Shown piece by piece: positions 37,000 to 45,334 of a stretch of 64,000 nt of DNA; within the stretch, counting starts at the first letter, position 1, and every line of letters starts with the position of its first letter. This DNA comes from JADHLJ01 sp038146985. GTDB taxonomy: Bacteria; Pseudomonadota; Alphaproteobacteria; Thalassobaculales; Thalassobaculaceae. The notes beneath the pieces are model-generated. The model saw only the letters and a program-made list of their open reading frames with translations, was not told the DNA's origin and searched no databases. Location of the stretch: assembly GCA_038146985.1 (NCBI GenBank), contig JAYQSQ010000020.1, positions 52,921 through 116,920 on the forward strand, in the 5' to 3' direction. A program made the translations under genes and the position numbers.

Positions 37000-37299
37000 C
37001 TAGAGCAGGATGTTCAGGTACGAGCCCGCCGGGGCGTTCGGGTCGATATTGTCGTTGGCTATCAGGGTCCGTAGGCGCGCGATCTGAGCCTCGATCTCGG
37101 CATCGGTCGTCGCGGTGCGCAACCGGAAACCTGGTTGCGGCGCGGCCGGTGCGCGGGTTTCGGCGGGCCTCGCCGGCGCCTGCTCGATCACCGCGCCCGT
37201 AGACGGGGCACGCGGGCTCGCCGGACGGTTGATCATCCGGCGGATCAGTTCGGCCCGGGTCTCGCCCGGACCGCCCGGCGTGGTCGGCGGCAAGGCCAT
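37000..37299 (-). CDS. Small proline/alanine-rich protein
   Basis: A 99-residue protein with a low-complexity Pro/Ala/Arg-rich middle and a more structured C-terminus (TTDAEIEAQIARLRTLIANDN, then DPNAPAGSYLNILL). I do not recognise it. The acidic-hydrophobic helix and the clean end suggest it is real. It lies 67 nt downstream of the aminotransferase on the same strand, and may be co-transcribed. Confidence 0.5.
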   Translation of the reverse strand: MALPPTTPGGPGETRAELIRRMINRPASPRAPSTGAVIEQAPARPAETRAPAAPQPGFRLRTATTDAEIEAQIARLRTLIANDNIDPNAPAGSYLNILL

Positions 37300-37366
37300 G
37301 GGTCACGGTCCCTGGTTGCGATTATCCGATTCTATCTGTTTCGCCCGAAAAAGCGAAGCGCCGCGT

Positions 37367-38542
37367 TCACTTGCCCCCGATGACAGCGCCCAGCGCGTCC
37401 ATCGCCTGATGCAGCTTTTCCGGTGTCGAGGCGTAGCAGAGCCTGAGATATCCCTCGCCGCTCGGCCCGAAGGCGCTGCCGGGGGCGAGGCCGACATTAC
37501 AGCGGTCGATCAGCTCCTTGCACTTGGCGACGGAGTCGGTCATGCCGTCGACCGCGAAAAACGCATAGAAGGCGCCGTTCGGCCGGGTCGCCCTGACCCT
37601 CGGCCATGTCTCCAGCCGGTCGAAGACGATGTCGCGTCCGGCCTGGCAGCGAGACCTCAGATCCGCGATCACCTCGTCGCCGCCCTCGATGGCGGCGATG
37701 CCCGCGCGCTGGATGAATTGCGGCACGCCGGAGGTGGAAATCTGGATGAGCTTGGCAAGGGTCGGCCCCAGCCCCTCGGGATGGACCATCCAGCCCATGC
37801 GCCAGCCGGTCATCAGCCAGGATTTGGAGAAACTGTTGATGGCGATGACCTTGTCGTCGGGCTCGGCGAACTGAAGCATGGACTTGGCCACCGGCCGGTC
37901 GAAGACCAGGGTGTGGTAGACCTCATCGGAAAGGATCCAGATCCCCCTCTCCCGCGCGAACGCGATCAACGCCGCCTGATCCTCCTCCGGCATGATCCAG
38001 CCGGTGGGATTGCCGGGGGAATTCAGGAAGATCGCCTTGGTCCGCTCGGTGACGGCGGCGAACAGCTCTTCCAGATCCAGGTGCCAGCCCGCCTCGGTCA
38101 GCCGAATCGTCGCGTGCCTGGCCTCGCCCTCATTGACGGCAATCGCGGAGTAAATGTTCGGCCAGACGGGCCCGACCACCACCACCTCGTCGCCCGGCCC
38201 GACCAGCATCTGCATGGCCAGCGCGATCGCCATCATGCCGGAATTCGTCAGGGTCACGCGCTCGTCGGACAGATCGACGCCGAACATCCGCTTGTTGTAG
38301 CCGACCAGGGCCGCGCGAAGATCCTCGATGCCGCGCTGATCGGTATAGAAGGTCTCGCCCCGAAGCATCGCCTCATGCGCGGCATCCGAGATGAAGGTCG
38401 GCGTCGGCACGTCTCCCTCGCCGAACCACAACGGGATCAGCCCCTGCCGCCCCCAGCCGTGGACAGCGACGTCGACAATGCCGGTCTCGCGCAGGTCATT
38501 GACCGCGCCGCGCAGGCTGGAGAGATCAAGCGAAGTGGACAT
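37367..38542 (-). CDS. PLP-dependent aminotransferase class I/II
   Basis: A 391-residue fold-type I aminotransferase. Motifs: NSPGNPTGWIMP, the aspartate of LSDEVYH, and the Schiff-base lysine in NSFSKSWLMTGWRMGW. The C-terminus has RLCYASTPEKLHQAMDAL, as in aspartate-type aminotransferases. I take the Met at 38542 (start MSTSLDLSSLRG); the frame is open 13 codons further. The amino acid substrate cannot be told. Confidence 0.9.
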   Translation of the reverse strand: MSTSLDLSSLRGAVNDLRETGIVDVAVHGWGRQGLIPLWFGEGDVPTPTFISDAAHEAMLRGETFYTDQRGIEDLRAALVGYNKRMFGVDLSDERVTLTNSGMMAIALAMQMLVGPGDEVVVVGPVWPNIYSAIAVNEGEARHATIRLTEAGWHLDLEELFAAVTERTKAIFLNSPGNPTGWIMPEEDQAALIAFARERGIWILSDEVYHTLVFDRPVAKSMLQFAEPDDKVIAINSFSKSWLMTGWRMGWMVHPEGLGPTLAKLIQISTSGVPQFIQRAGIAAIEGGDEVIADLRSRCQAGRDIVFDRLETWPRVRATRPNGAFYAFFAVDGMTDSVAKCKELIDRCNVGLAPGSAFGPSGEGYLRLCYASTPEKLHQAMDALGAVIGGK

Positions 38543-39134
38543 TCCAAGGCTCCGGAAAAGCGCGGCGGAAGGCGAGACCATAGGGGGATTGGCGGAGGGT
38601 TCAAGGGCTGAATTTCGCCTCGCTCACTCTCCGGCAATTCCCCGTAAACCTCCGAATCCATGACGCAGGCCGAAGCTGACGCCTGAAGCGCCGGAAATGA
38701 TGCGATGGCCGAGCATGTTCAAAGATCTGCGATCGTGATCCACTATCCGTCACGCCGAACGGACCCAGGCGTCCGCCTCGGCCTGCGTCGGGGATACGGG
38801 ACAGTCGAGCCGATCCCATCCCATCGCCCCTGTGAAAACAGGGCTAATCATCGTTTGTCGCAAGCCCCAGCTTCCGCTGGGCGACGAGGATGGTTAGGCG
38901 CTGTCTCCGACCGTCGCTCCTGCGAAAGCAGGAGCTCACCGGCGCCTGCCGTGCCCCAGCTTCCGCTGGGGCGACGAGGCTGATCAGGCTCTGTCTCCGA
39001 CCGTCGCTCCCGCGAGATGCCGAGGGACGCCGGATCCGTTTAGCAATACACGCACGCATTATCACACTATGAATTCCGTCCCGAAGGCGTCTCGCCTACA
39101 CTCCTGAATGCGGGAAGATTAACGGAGCCGTGCC
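38543..39134. other. 590-bp intergenic region with repeats
   Basis: Contains a copy of the CGTGATCCACTATCCG family (about 38734-38800), and then a hairpin array with the phrase CTGTCTCCGACCGTCGCTCC twice exactly 90 bp apart (38901 and 38991), preceded and separated by CCCCAGCTTCCGCTGGG hairpins. No gene seen. The start of the TauD-like gene follows; its promoter must be at the right end. Confidence 0.7.
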
Positions 39135-39998
39135 ATGCCGATCGAGATCACGCCTCTTGCCGGGGTCATCGGGGCCGAGATCCGCGGGGTCGATGTATCC
39201 GCCATGGATGCCCGCACCTTCGAGGCGGTGAACCGGGCCATGCTGGAGCACGGCGTCATCGTGATCCGGGATCAGGACATCACGCCCGCCCAGCAGGTTG
39301 CCTTCGCCAAGCGCTGGAACGGGCTGCATACCCACCCTTACCTGAAGGGATTGCCGGAGCATCCGGAACTGATCGAGATCGTCAAGGAGCCGGACGAGGA
39401 TGGCGGCTTCGGCGCCCATTGGCATACCGACCAGATCTTCACGCCCGAGCCGGCGATGGCGACGATGCTTTATGCCAAGGTCGTGCCTCCAGCCGGCGGC
39501 GATACCCTGTTCGCCAGCCTGACGGCGGCCTACGACGCGCTTTCCGGCGGCATGAAAGCCATGCTGCGGCGGGTTCGGAGCTTCAGTCAGTATGACAAGA
39601 CCGCCAAGCGTTCCGCCAAGATGCACGGCAAGGTCACCGATCGGGACAAGCCCTCGGAACCGGCGATCCACCCGCTTATCCGCGTTCATCCCGAGACCGG
39701 CCGCCCGGCGCTCTATATCAATGACCGGGAGAACACGCCGCGCCTCGACGGCATGACCGAGGAAGAGAGCGCGCCGCTCATCGACTACCTCATCCGCCAC
39801 GCGACCCGCCCGGAATTCACCTGCCGGGTGCGCTGGGAGGCCGGAAGCCTCGGCATCTGGGACAACCGCCAGGTGCTGCACATGGCGCTGAACGACTACC
39901 CGGGCCACCGCCGGGTCATGCACCGCCTCACCATCAAGGGCGATGTGCCGTTCGGTCTGGACGAGGCGGAGCAGAGAGGCGCGGCGCGGGTGGCGTGA
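39135..39998 (+). CDS. TauD/TfdA-family 2-oxoglutarate dioxygenase
   Basis: A 287-residue Fe(II)/2-oxoglutarate dioxygenase. The iron ligands are the His and Asp of HWHTDQIF and the distal His of RVMHRLTIKG, with the Arg of the same stretch for 2-oxoglutarate. N-terminal ITPLAGVIGAEIRGVDVS is typical of TauD. Homologues release sulfite from taurine or attack herbicide ethers, so the substrate is unknown. Its stop is 188 nt from the end of the convergent PrpB-like gene; a large inverted repeat lies between. Confidence 0.9.
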   Translation: MPIEITPLAGVIGAEIRGVDVSAMDARTFEAVNRAMLEHGVIVIRDQDITPAQQVAFAKRWNGLHTHPYLKGLPEHPELIEIVKEPDEDGGFGAHWHTDQIFTPEPAMATMLYAKVVPPAGGDTLFASLTAAYDALSGGMKAMLRRVRSFSQYDKTAKRSAKMHGKVTDRDKPSEPAIHPLIRVHPETGRPALYINDRENTPRLDGMTEEESAPLIDYLIRHATRPEFTCRVRWEAGSLGIWDNRQVLHMALNDYPGHRRVMHRLTIKGDVPFGLDEAEQRGAARVA

Positions 39999-40025
39999 TG
40001 GCACGTTCACAGTCACGAAACCGCT

Positions 40026-40165
40026 ACCGTCGCCCTGGCGCAAGGCAGGGCCATGAACCGGCCCCATCAATCTGATCCATCCCGTGCAAAATCGATCCGC
40101 CGCAGGACGGTGATTGTCACGCTGCCCGATCGAACCGAGGCCCTGCCTTTCGCCAGGGCGACGGT
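40026..40165. repeat. Inverted repeat with 27-nt arms between convergent genes
   Basis: The left arm (40026-40052) and right arm (40139-40165) are reverse complements with one mismatch, with an 86-nt loop. The arm begins ACCGTCGCCCTGGCG. It lies between the ends of the TauD-like gene and the PrpB-like gene, so it may serve as a terminator for both, or be a small palindromic repeat element. Confidence 0.85.
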
Positions 40166-40185
40166 CAAAATCTCTTTATCATCCC

Positions 40186-41100
40186 CTACCGCGAGCGCCC
40201 GTCGTCGGGCACCACGCTCTGGGCGATCGTGTTGTCCAGCGCCTCATAGTCGTGATAGCCGATGGCGGCATAGATGTCCTTGCGGGTCATCAGGCGGTCG
40301 AGATAGCCGCCCTGCCCGCGATGCGTCGCCAGATGGGTGTAGAGATCGCGCGTCGCCGCCGCCTCGCAGCGCAGCGACGTCACCGGCCAGATCACGATCT
40401 TGAAACCGAGTTCGGCGAACTCGGCCTCCGTCAGGTAGGGCGTACGGCCGAACTCGGTCATGTTGGCGAGCGTCGGGGCGTCGACGGCGGCGTTGAAGGC
40501 CCGCATCTCCTCGGCCGAGGTCAGCGCCTCGGGGAAGATCACATCGGCGCCGGCCTCGATATAGAGCCTGGCGCGGCGGATCGCGCCTTCCAGCCCCTCC
40601 GACGCGGCGGCGTCGGTGCGGGCGATGATGCGCAGATGGGTGCGCGCGCGCCGGGCGGCGGCGATCTTGGCAGCCATCGATTCGGGGTCGTTCAGCAGCT
40701 TGTCCGAGAGATGGCCGCATTTCTTCGGCAGGATCTGATCCTCAAGCTGAACCGCCGCCGCACCCGCCGCCTCCAGGTCCTGGATCAGCCGCATCACATT
40801 CAACGCCTCGCCATAGCCGGTGTCGCCATCGACGATCAGTGGCAGTCCCGTGGAGCGGGTGATCATCTTGACGAACATCGCCAGTTCCTCGGGCGTGATC
40901 ATGCCCAGATCCGGCAGCCCCATGCTGGCGGAAAGCGCGCCGCCGGAGAGGTAGAGCGCCTCGAAACCCGCATCCCGGGCCAGAATGCCGGTCAGCCCGT
41001 TATGCGCGCCGGGCACGCCGAGCGCCCCGGGTCTGGACCAAAGCGCTTCCAGCCGGTCGCCCGGACGGTCTTGGCCGGCGGCGGTCGTGAACCATGTCAT
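40186..41100 (-). CDS. Isocitrate lyase/PEP mutase family (PrpB-like)
   Basis: A 304-residue protein of the ICL/PEP mutase superfamily. Motifs: ALYLSGGALSA, the Mg-binding DGDTGYG, and QLEDQILPKKCGH with the catalytic Cys. KKCGH is the signature of methylisocitrate lyase (PrpB), which cleaves 2-methylisocitrate to succinate and pyruvate, and of related carboxyphosphonoenolpyruvate/oxaloacetate enzymes. No prpC or prpD is nearby, so the exact function is not certain. The gene is divergent from the antiporter operon. Confidence 0.85.
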   Translation of the reverse strand: MTWFTTAAGQDRPGDRLEALWSRPGALGVPGAHNGLTGILARDAGFEALYLSGGALSASMGLPDLGMITPEELAMFVKMITRSTGLPLIVDGDTGYGEALNVMRLIQDLEAAGAAAVQLEDQILPKKCGHLSDKLLNDPESMAAKIAAARRARTHLRIIARTDAAASEGLEGAIRRARLYIEAGADVIFPEALTSAEEMRAFNAAVDAPTLANMTEFGRTPYLTEAEFAELGFKIVIWPVTSLRCEAAATRDLYTHLATHRGQGGYLDRLMTRKDIYAAIGYHDYEALDNTIAQSVVPDDGRSR

Positions 41101-41273
41101 GGCGGGGTTCCTTTTTCAGATCCTTGGTGTTTGCGACGGCCCGATCCTGGCGGACTTGGCGATCCTGGACTGTTATGGCATTAACACGGGCACGCGACAC
41201 GGCGAAACAAGCGGGCATCCAAGCCCGTGCTGTCCGGTCGCGATCGGGTGCGTGGAGGGGGAGACCTGCCGGA

Positions 41274-41747
41274 ATGGTTCATGTCATCGGACTGGGCGCG
41301 AGCCTGATGGCGTTCTGGCTGCTGATGTCGGGGTTCTTTACTCCCTTGCTGATTTCGCTCGGGGTCACCTCGGTTCTGCTGGTTCTCTACATCGCGCATC
41401 GCATGGATCTCTATGATCACGAGACCTTCCCCTATCACCTGAAACTAAGGTTCTTGGGCTATTGGGGATGGCTGGCCAAGGAGATCTTCAAGGCCAATAT
41501 CGACGTGGCCAAGATCGTGCTGTCGCCCAGAATGCCGATCTCTCCCCGGGTGGTGCGGGTCAAGGCGACCCAGAAGACCGATCTCGGGCTGGTGATCTTC
41601 GCCAACTCCATCACCCTGACGCCGGGAACGGTGACCATAGATATCGAGGGTGACGAGATGGTGGTCCACGCCCTGTCCCAGGATCTCGCCGATGGCGTGC
41701 TGAACGGCGACATGGACGCGCGCGTGACCGCGGTGGAGGATCACTGA
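41274..41747 (+). CDS. mrpE: Cation/H+ antiporter subunit E (MrpE/MnhE)
   Basis: A 157-residue membrane protein of the MrpE/MnhE family: two to three hydrophobic helices at the start, then a soluble C-terminal domain with VRVKATQKTDLGLVIFANSITLTPGTVTIDIEGDEMVVHAL, which is the hallmark of the family. I prefer the ATG at 41274, as the earlier frame overlaps the start of the divergent PrpB-like gene. First gene of the operon; the next gene starts 5 nt downstream. Confidence 0.93.
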   Translation: MVHVIGLGASLMAFWLLMSGFFTPLLISLGVTSVLLVLYIAHRMDLYDHETFPYHLKLRFLGYWGWLAKEIFKANIDVAKIVLSPRMPISPRVVRVKATQKTDLGLVIFANSITLTPGTVTIDIEGDEMVVHALSQDLADGVLNGDMDARVTAVEDH

Positions 41748-41751
41748 GCCC

Positions 41752-42045
41752 ATGTTCATAGGAGCCACCGCCGCCCTTCTTATCGCCATGCTGCTGGTCC
41801 TGTTCCGGGCTTTCGCGGGCCCCAGCCTGTTCGACCGGGTGCTGGCGGTGAACAGCTTCGGCACCAAGACCGTGCTGCTGATCGGGGTTCTGGGGTTCCT
41901 GACGGAGCGTCCGGATTTCCTCGATATCGCGCTGCTTTACGCCTTGGTGAATTTTATCGGCACGATCGCGGTCCTGAAGTTCTTCCGGTACCGGAACCTC
42001 GGGCTTTCCAGTGCCGAGATGGCGAGCCGCGAGGAGGCCGAGTGA
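41752..42045 (+). CDS. mrpF: Cation/H+ antiporter subunit F (MrpF/MnhF)
   Basis: A 97-residue membrane protein with three helices: RAFAGPSLFDRVLAVNSFGTK in the middle is the MrpF family motif. It lies in the membrane domain of Mrp-type antiporters. The end overlaps the next start by 4 nt (ATGA). Confidence 0.93.
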   Translation: MFIGATAALLIAMLLVLFRAFAGPSLFDRVLAVNSFGTKTVLLIGVLGFLTERPDFLDIALLYALVNFIGTIAVLKFFRYRNLGLSSAEMASREEAE

Positions 42046-42395
42046 TGGAACTGATCCTCGACATCGCCTCGGGTGTCCTGCTCGCGGCCGGCAGCATCTT
42101 CATTCTGATCGGCACTCTGGGGCTGGTCCGCCTGCCGGATTTCTATACCCGCCTACATGCCGCTGGAATCACCGACACGCTCGGCGCCGAACTGCTGCTG
42201 ATCGCCATGATGTTGCAGGCCGGTTTCAGCCTGGTGACCGTCAAGCTGATCATCATGTCGCTGTTCATCTTTTTCACCAGCCCGACCGCGACCCATGCGG
42301 TGGCGAATGCCGCCCGCACTATGGGCTTGCGGCCGGCTTTGGTTCCGGAAAGCGATATCCAGCCGCCCGGTGACGAGGGGGAGGGCAAATCATGA
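42042..42395 (+). CDS. mrpG: Cation/H+ antiporter subunit G (MrpG/MnhG)
   Basis: A 117-residue membrane protein with three helices: ILIGTLGLVRLPDFYTRLHAAG and DTLGAELLLI are the family motif, and SPTATHAVANAA follows. Overlaps by 4 nt with both neighbours, so it is translationally coupled. Confidence 0.93.
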   Translation: MMELILDIASGVLLAAGSIFILIGTLGLVRLPDFYTRLHAAGITDTLGAELLLIAMMLQAGFSLVTVKLIIMSLFIFFTSPTATHAVANAARTMGLRPALVPESDIQPPGDEGEGKS

Positions 42396-43009
42396 CCGGC
42401 GCCGAGATGGTCACCTGGGTCAATATCGGGCTCCTGACGATGCTGTGCCTCAGCGCGGCGGCGATTCTGCTGGTCCGGCACCTGTTCGCCGTGGCGGCGC
42501 TGACCGGCGCGTTCAGCCTGCTCTCCGCGGGATTGCTGGTCGCGCTCGACGCGGTGGACGTCGCCTTCACCGAGGCGGCGGTGGGCGCCGGGATCTCGAC
42601 GGTCCTGATGCTCGGAACGCTGGCCTTGACCAGCCGCAGCGAGAAGATCGCCCCGACCTTCTCGCCGGTCGCCTTCGTCGTCGTTCTGGTGACCGGCGGC
42701 GCGCTGATTTACGGGACCAGCGACATGCCGGCCTTCGGCGATCCGAACGCCCCGGCCCTCCAGCATGTGGTTCCGACCTATATCGAAGGCTCTGAGTCGG
42801 ATATCGCGGTGCCGAACATCGTCACCGCCGTGCTGGCCAGCTTTCGCGGCTATGACACGCTCGGCGAAGTCGCGGTGATCTTCACCGCCGGTATCGGGGT
42901 GATGTTCCTGCTCGGCCTCAGGCGCGAGGACGAGGACGACGAGGGCACGGTCCGCCGGCACCGGTCCCGGCGCGATGCCTCGGCCAAGAAAGACGGAGAC
43001 GCCGCATGA
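42392..43009 (+). CDS. MbhD-like (DUF4040) plus E-like subunit
   Basis: A 205-residue membrane protein. Residues 1-90 with ALDAVDVAFTEAAVGAGISTVLMLGTLAL match the DUF4040/MbhD family, which corresponds to the C-terminal membrane part of MrpA. The second half (ALQHVVPTYIEGSESDIAVPNIVTAVLASFRGYDTLGEVAVIFTAGI) resembles MbhE or the N-terminal domain of some MrpB proteins, with the conserved RGYDTLGE motif. So a single gene covers two archaeal Mbh subunits, D and E. The C-terminus is highly charged. 4-nt overlaps on both sides. Confidence 0.85.
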   Translation: MTGAEMVTWVNIGLLTMLCLSAAAILLVRHLFAVAALTGAFSLLSAGLLVALDAVDVAFTEAAVGAGISTVLMLGTLALTSRSEKIAPTFSPVAFVVVLVTGGALIYGTSDMPAFGDPNAPALQHVVPTYIEGSESDIAVPNIVTAVLASFRGYDTLGEVAVIFTAGIGVMFLLGLRREDEDDEGTVRRHRSRRDASAKKDGDAA

Positions 43010-43443
43010 GGCATCATCTGGTCCTGCGCGTCGTCTCGAAGATCCTGATCCCATTCATCCTGGTGTTCGCGCTGTACGTTCAGTTTCACGGCGATTTCGG
43101 ACCCGGCGGCGGGTTCCAGGCCGGAGTGCTGTTCGCGTCGGCCTTTATTCTTTACGCCTTAGTGTACGGGGTCGAGCATGCGCGCGAGGTCCTGCCGCTC
43201 AAGGCCCTGCGGGTGCTGGTGCCGGCGGGGTTGCTGATCTACGCGCTGACCGGCTTTGCCGGCATCCTCTTGGGCGGCAAGTTCCTCGACTACGACGTCC
43301 TCGCCGCCACGCCGACCGCTGGACAGCACATCGGCATCCTGGTCATCGAGTTCGGGGTCGGCACCACCGTCGCCGCCGTCATGGTCAGCATCTTCTATGC
43401 CTATGCCGGCCGAACCCAGGACGTCGACGAGGAGGACTGGTAG
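43006..43443 (+). CDS. mrpB: Cation/H+ antiporter subunit B (MrpB/MnhB)
   Basis: A 145-residue membrane protein of the MnhB/MrpB family with four helices: the motif FHGDFGPGGGFQAGVLFASAFILYALVYG is diagnostic. It overlaps by 4 nt with the upstream gene; the downstream gene starts 2 nt after its stop. Confidence 0.94.
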   Translation: MRHHLVLRVVSKILIPFILVFALYVQFHGDFGPGGGFQAGVLFASAFILYALVYGVEHAREVLPLKALRVLVPAGLLIYALTGFAGILLGGKFLDYDVLAATPTAGQHIGILVIEFGVGTTVAAVMVSIFYAYAGRTQDVDEEDW

Positions 43444-43445
43444 GA

Positions 43446-43844
43446 ATGTTCGAGTCCGTCCTCGCTCACTACAATTACTGGCTGGTCATCGTGCTGATGA
43501 TGATCGGGCTCTATGTGGTGATCTCGCGCGGCAATCTGGTCAAGAAGATCGTCGGGCTGAACATCTTTCAGACCTCGGTGTTTCTGCTCTACATCTCCTT
43601 GGGCAAGGTCACCGGGGGAACCGCGCCGATCCTGACTGGCGAGCCGGAACTGTTCTCCAACCCGTTGCCGCATGTGCTGATCCTGACCGCGATCGTGGTC
43701 GGCGTCGCGACGACGGCGCTCGGCCTCGCGCTCGTGGTGCGGATCCGCGAGACCTACGGGTCCATCGAGGAGGAAGACGTTCTTGCCGCCGAGGCGGCGG
43801 ACGCCGCGCACGAGCTTGCCGCCGCCCGGGAGGGCTCGACGTGA
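43446..43844 (+). CDS. mrpC: Cation/H+ antiporter subunit C (MrpC/MnhC, NuoK-like)
   Basis: A 132-residue membrane protein of the NuoK/MrpC family: three helices with the motif RGNLVKKIVGLNIFQTSVFLLYI and LPHVLILTAIVVGVATTALGLAL. The C-terminus is acidic. I chose the ATG at 43446, shortly after the stop of mrpB; it overlaps the next gene by 4 nt (GTGA). Confidence 0.93.
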   Translation: MFESVLAHYNYWLVIVLMMIGLYVVISRGNLVKKIVGLNIFQTSVFLLYISLGKVTGGTAPILTGEPELFSNPLPHVLILTAIVVGVATTALGLALVVRIRETYGSIEEEDVLAAEAADAAHELAAAREGST

Positions 43845-45334
43845 GTTTCCTCGCCGATCACCTGCCCGCCCTGCAGATCGCGGTCCCGCTCGTCTCGGCA
43901 CCGCTCTGCGCGCTGCTGCGCGGCGGACGCCTGCCCTGGCTGCTGGCGCTGGCGATCAGCTGGTTCGCTTTCTACGCCTCGGCGACCCTGCTTCTGCAGG
44001 TGATGGAAACCGGCGAGATTTCCTACCACATGGGCAATTGGGCCCCGCCCATCGGGATCGAGTACCGCGTCGACGCGATCAACGCCTTCGTCCTGATGAT
44101 CGTCTCGGGCATCAGCGCGATCGCCCTGCCCTATGCCAAGCGCAGCGTGGCCCATGAAGTCGACCCGCGCCGCCTCGGACAGTTCTACACCGCCTATCTT
44201 CTGTGCCTGACCGGGCTGCTGGGCGTTACGATCACCGGGGATGCCTTCAATATCTTCGTGTTTCTCGAGATATCTTCGCTGTCGACCTATGTCCTGGTCG
44301 CCTCCGGCGCGCGCAAGGACCGAAGGGCCCTGACCGCCGCCTTCAACTACCTTGTCCTGGGAACCGTCGGCGCCACCTTCTTCGTGATCGGCGTCGGTCT
44401 GCTCTACATGGTGACCGGCACCCTCAATATCGCGGATCTGGCGGAGCGGCTGCGGCCGCTCGCCGACAGCCGGGTTGTGCAAGCCGGCTTCGCGTTCATC
44501 ATCATCGGCATGGGCCTCAAGCTCGCCATGTTCCCGATGCATGCCTGGCTGCCCAACGCTTATACCTATGCGCCGTCGGCGGTGACCGTTTTTCTGGCGG
44601 CGACCGCGACCAAGGTCTCGGTCTATGTGGTTCTGCGCTTCCTGTTCACGGTTTTCGGGCCGACCTACGGCTTCGTGCCGCTGACCTTCGAGTTCATCTT
44701 CCTGCCACTGGCGCTGCTTGCCATGTTCGCGGGCTCGATCGCGGCGATCTACCAGAGCAACCTGAAACGCCTTTTCGCCTATTCCAGCGTCGCCCAGCTC
44801 GGTTACATGGTGCTCGGCGTCGCCATGGGCAATGTCTCGGGACTGACCGCCGCGGTGCTGCATCTGTTCAATCACGCGCTGATGAAAGGCGCGCTGTTCA
44901 TGGCGCTTGGCTGCGTGGCGCTCAGGATCGGCGCGGTGTCGGTGAATGGCGTACGCGGCCTCGGCCGTGAGATGCCCTGGACCTTCGCCGGCCTCGTCGG
45001 CGCCGGGCTCAGCCTGATCGGCGTGCCGGCGACCGTCGGCTTCATCAGTAAGTGGTACCTGATCCTGGCCGCGGTGGAGAACGGCTGGTGGCCGGTGGTG
45101 CTGCTGATCGTGGCGAGTTCCCTGCTGGCGGTGATCTATATCTGGAAGATCGTCGAGGCCGCCTATCTGGGTCAGGCGCCGGAGGGCCGCCGGCCGGTCG
45201 CCGAGGCGCCGGCCTCGATGCTGGTGCCGCTCTGGGTGCTGGTGATCGCCAATTTCTATTACGGCATCAACGCTGACCTTACGACCTCCGTTGCCGGCAG
45301 GGTGGCCACGACCTTCCTCGGAGGTGGCTCATGA
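43841..45334 (+). CDS. mrpD: Cation/H+ antiporter subunit D, first copy (MrpD/NuoN-like)
   Basis: A 497-residue polytopic protein of the proton-translocating NuoL/M/N family. Key residues are visible: the Glu of FVFLEISSLSTYVL, the Lys of GLKLAMFPMHAWLP, and ATATKVSVYVVLRF. The loop YSSVAQLGYMVLGVAMG is also typical. These Glu and Lys residues form the proton path. The GTG at 43841 overlaps the stop of mrpC and is the only sensible start, because the upstream part re-reads mrpB/mrpC in another frame. Coupled by a 4-nt overlap to the next gene. Confidence 0.93.
   Translation: MSFLADHLPALQIAVPLVSAPLCALLRGGRLPWLLALAISWFAFYASATLLLQVMETGEISYHMGNWAPPIGIEYRVDAINAFVLMIVSGISAIALPYAKRSVAHEVDPRRLGQFYTAYLLCLTGLLGVTITGDAFNIFVFLEISSLSTYVLVASGARKDRRALTAAFNYLVLGTVGATFFVIGVGLLYMVTGTLNIADLAERLRPLADSRVVQAGFAFIIIGMGLKLAMFPMHAWLPNAYTYAPSAVTVFLAATATKVSVYVVLRFLFTVFGPTYGFVPLTFEFIFLPLALLAMFAGSIAAIYQSNLKRLFAYSSVAQLGYMVLGVAMGNVSGLTAAVLHLFNHALMKGALFMALGCVALRIGAVSVNGVRGLGREMPWTFAGLVGAGLSLIGVPATVGFISKWYLILAAVENGWWPVVLLIVASSLLAVIYIWKIVEAAYLGQAPEGRRPVAEAPASMLVPLWVLVIANFYYGINADLTTSVAGRVATTFLGGGS

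Noticed and set aside
38836..39030. Possible CRISPR array
   Set aside because: The repeated phrase occurs only twice at 90 bp, within hairpin-type repeats that also occur elsewhere; there are no uniform repeats with unique spacers and no cas genes.
43256..43840. Extended N-terminus of the first D-type antiporter subunit
   Set aside because: These codons re-read mrpB and mrpC in a different frame; the GTG at 43841 overlaps the mrpC stop and begins the conserved protein.
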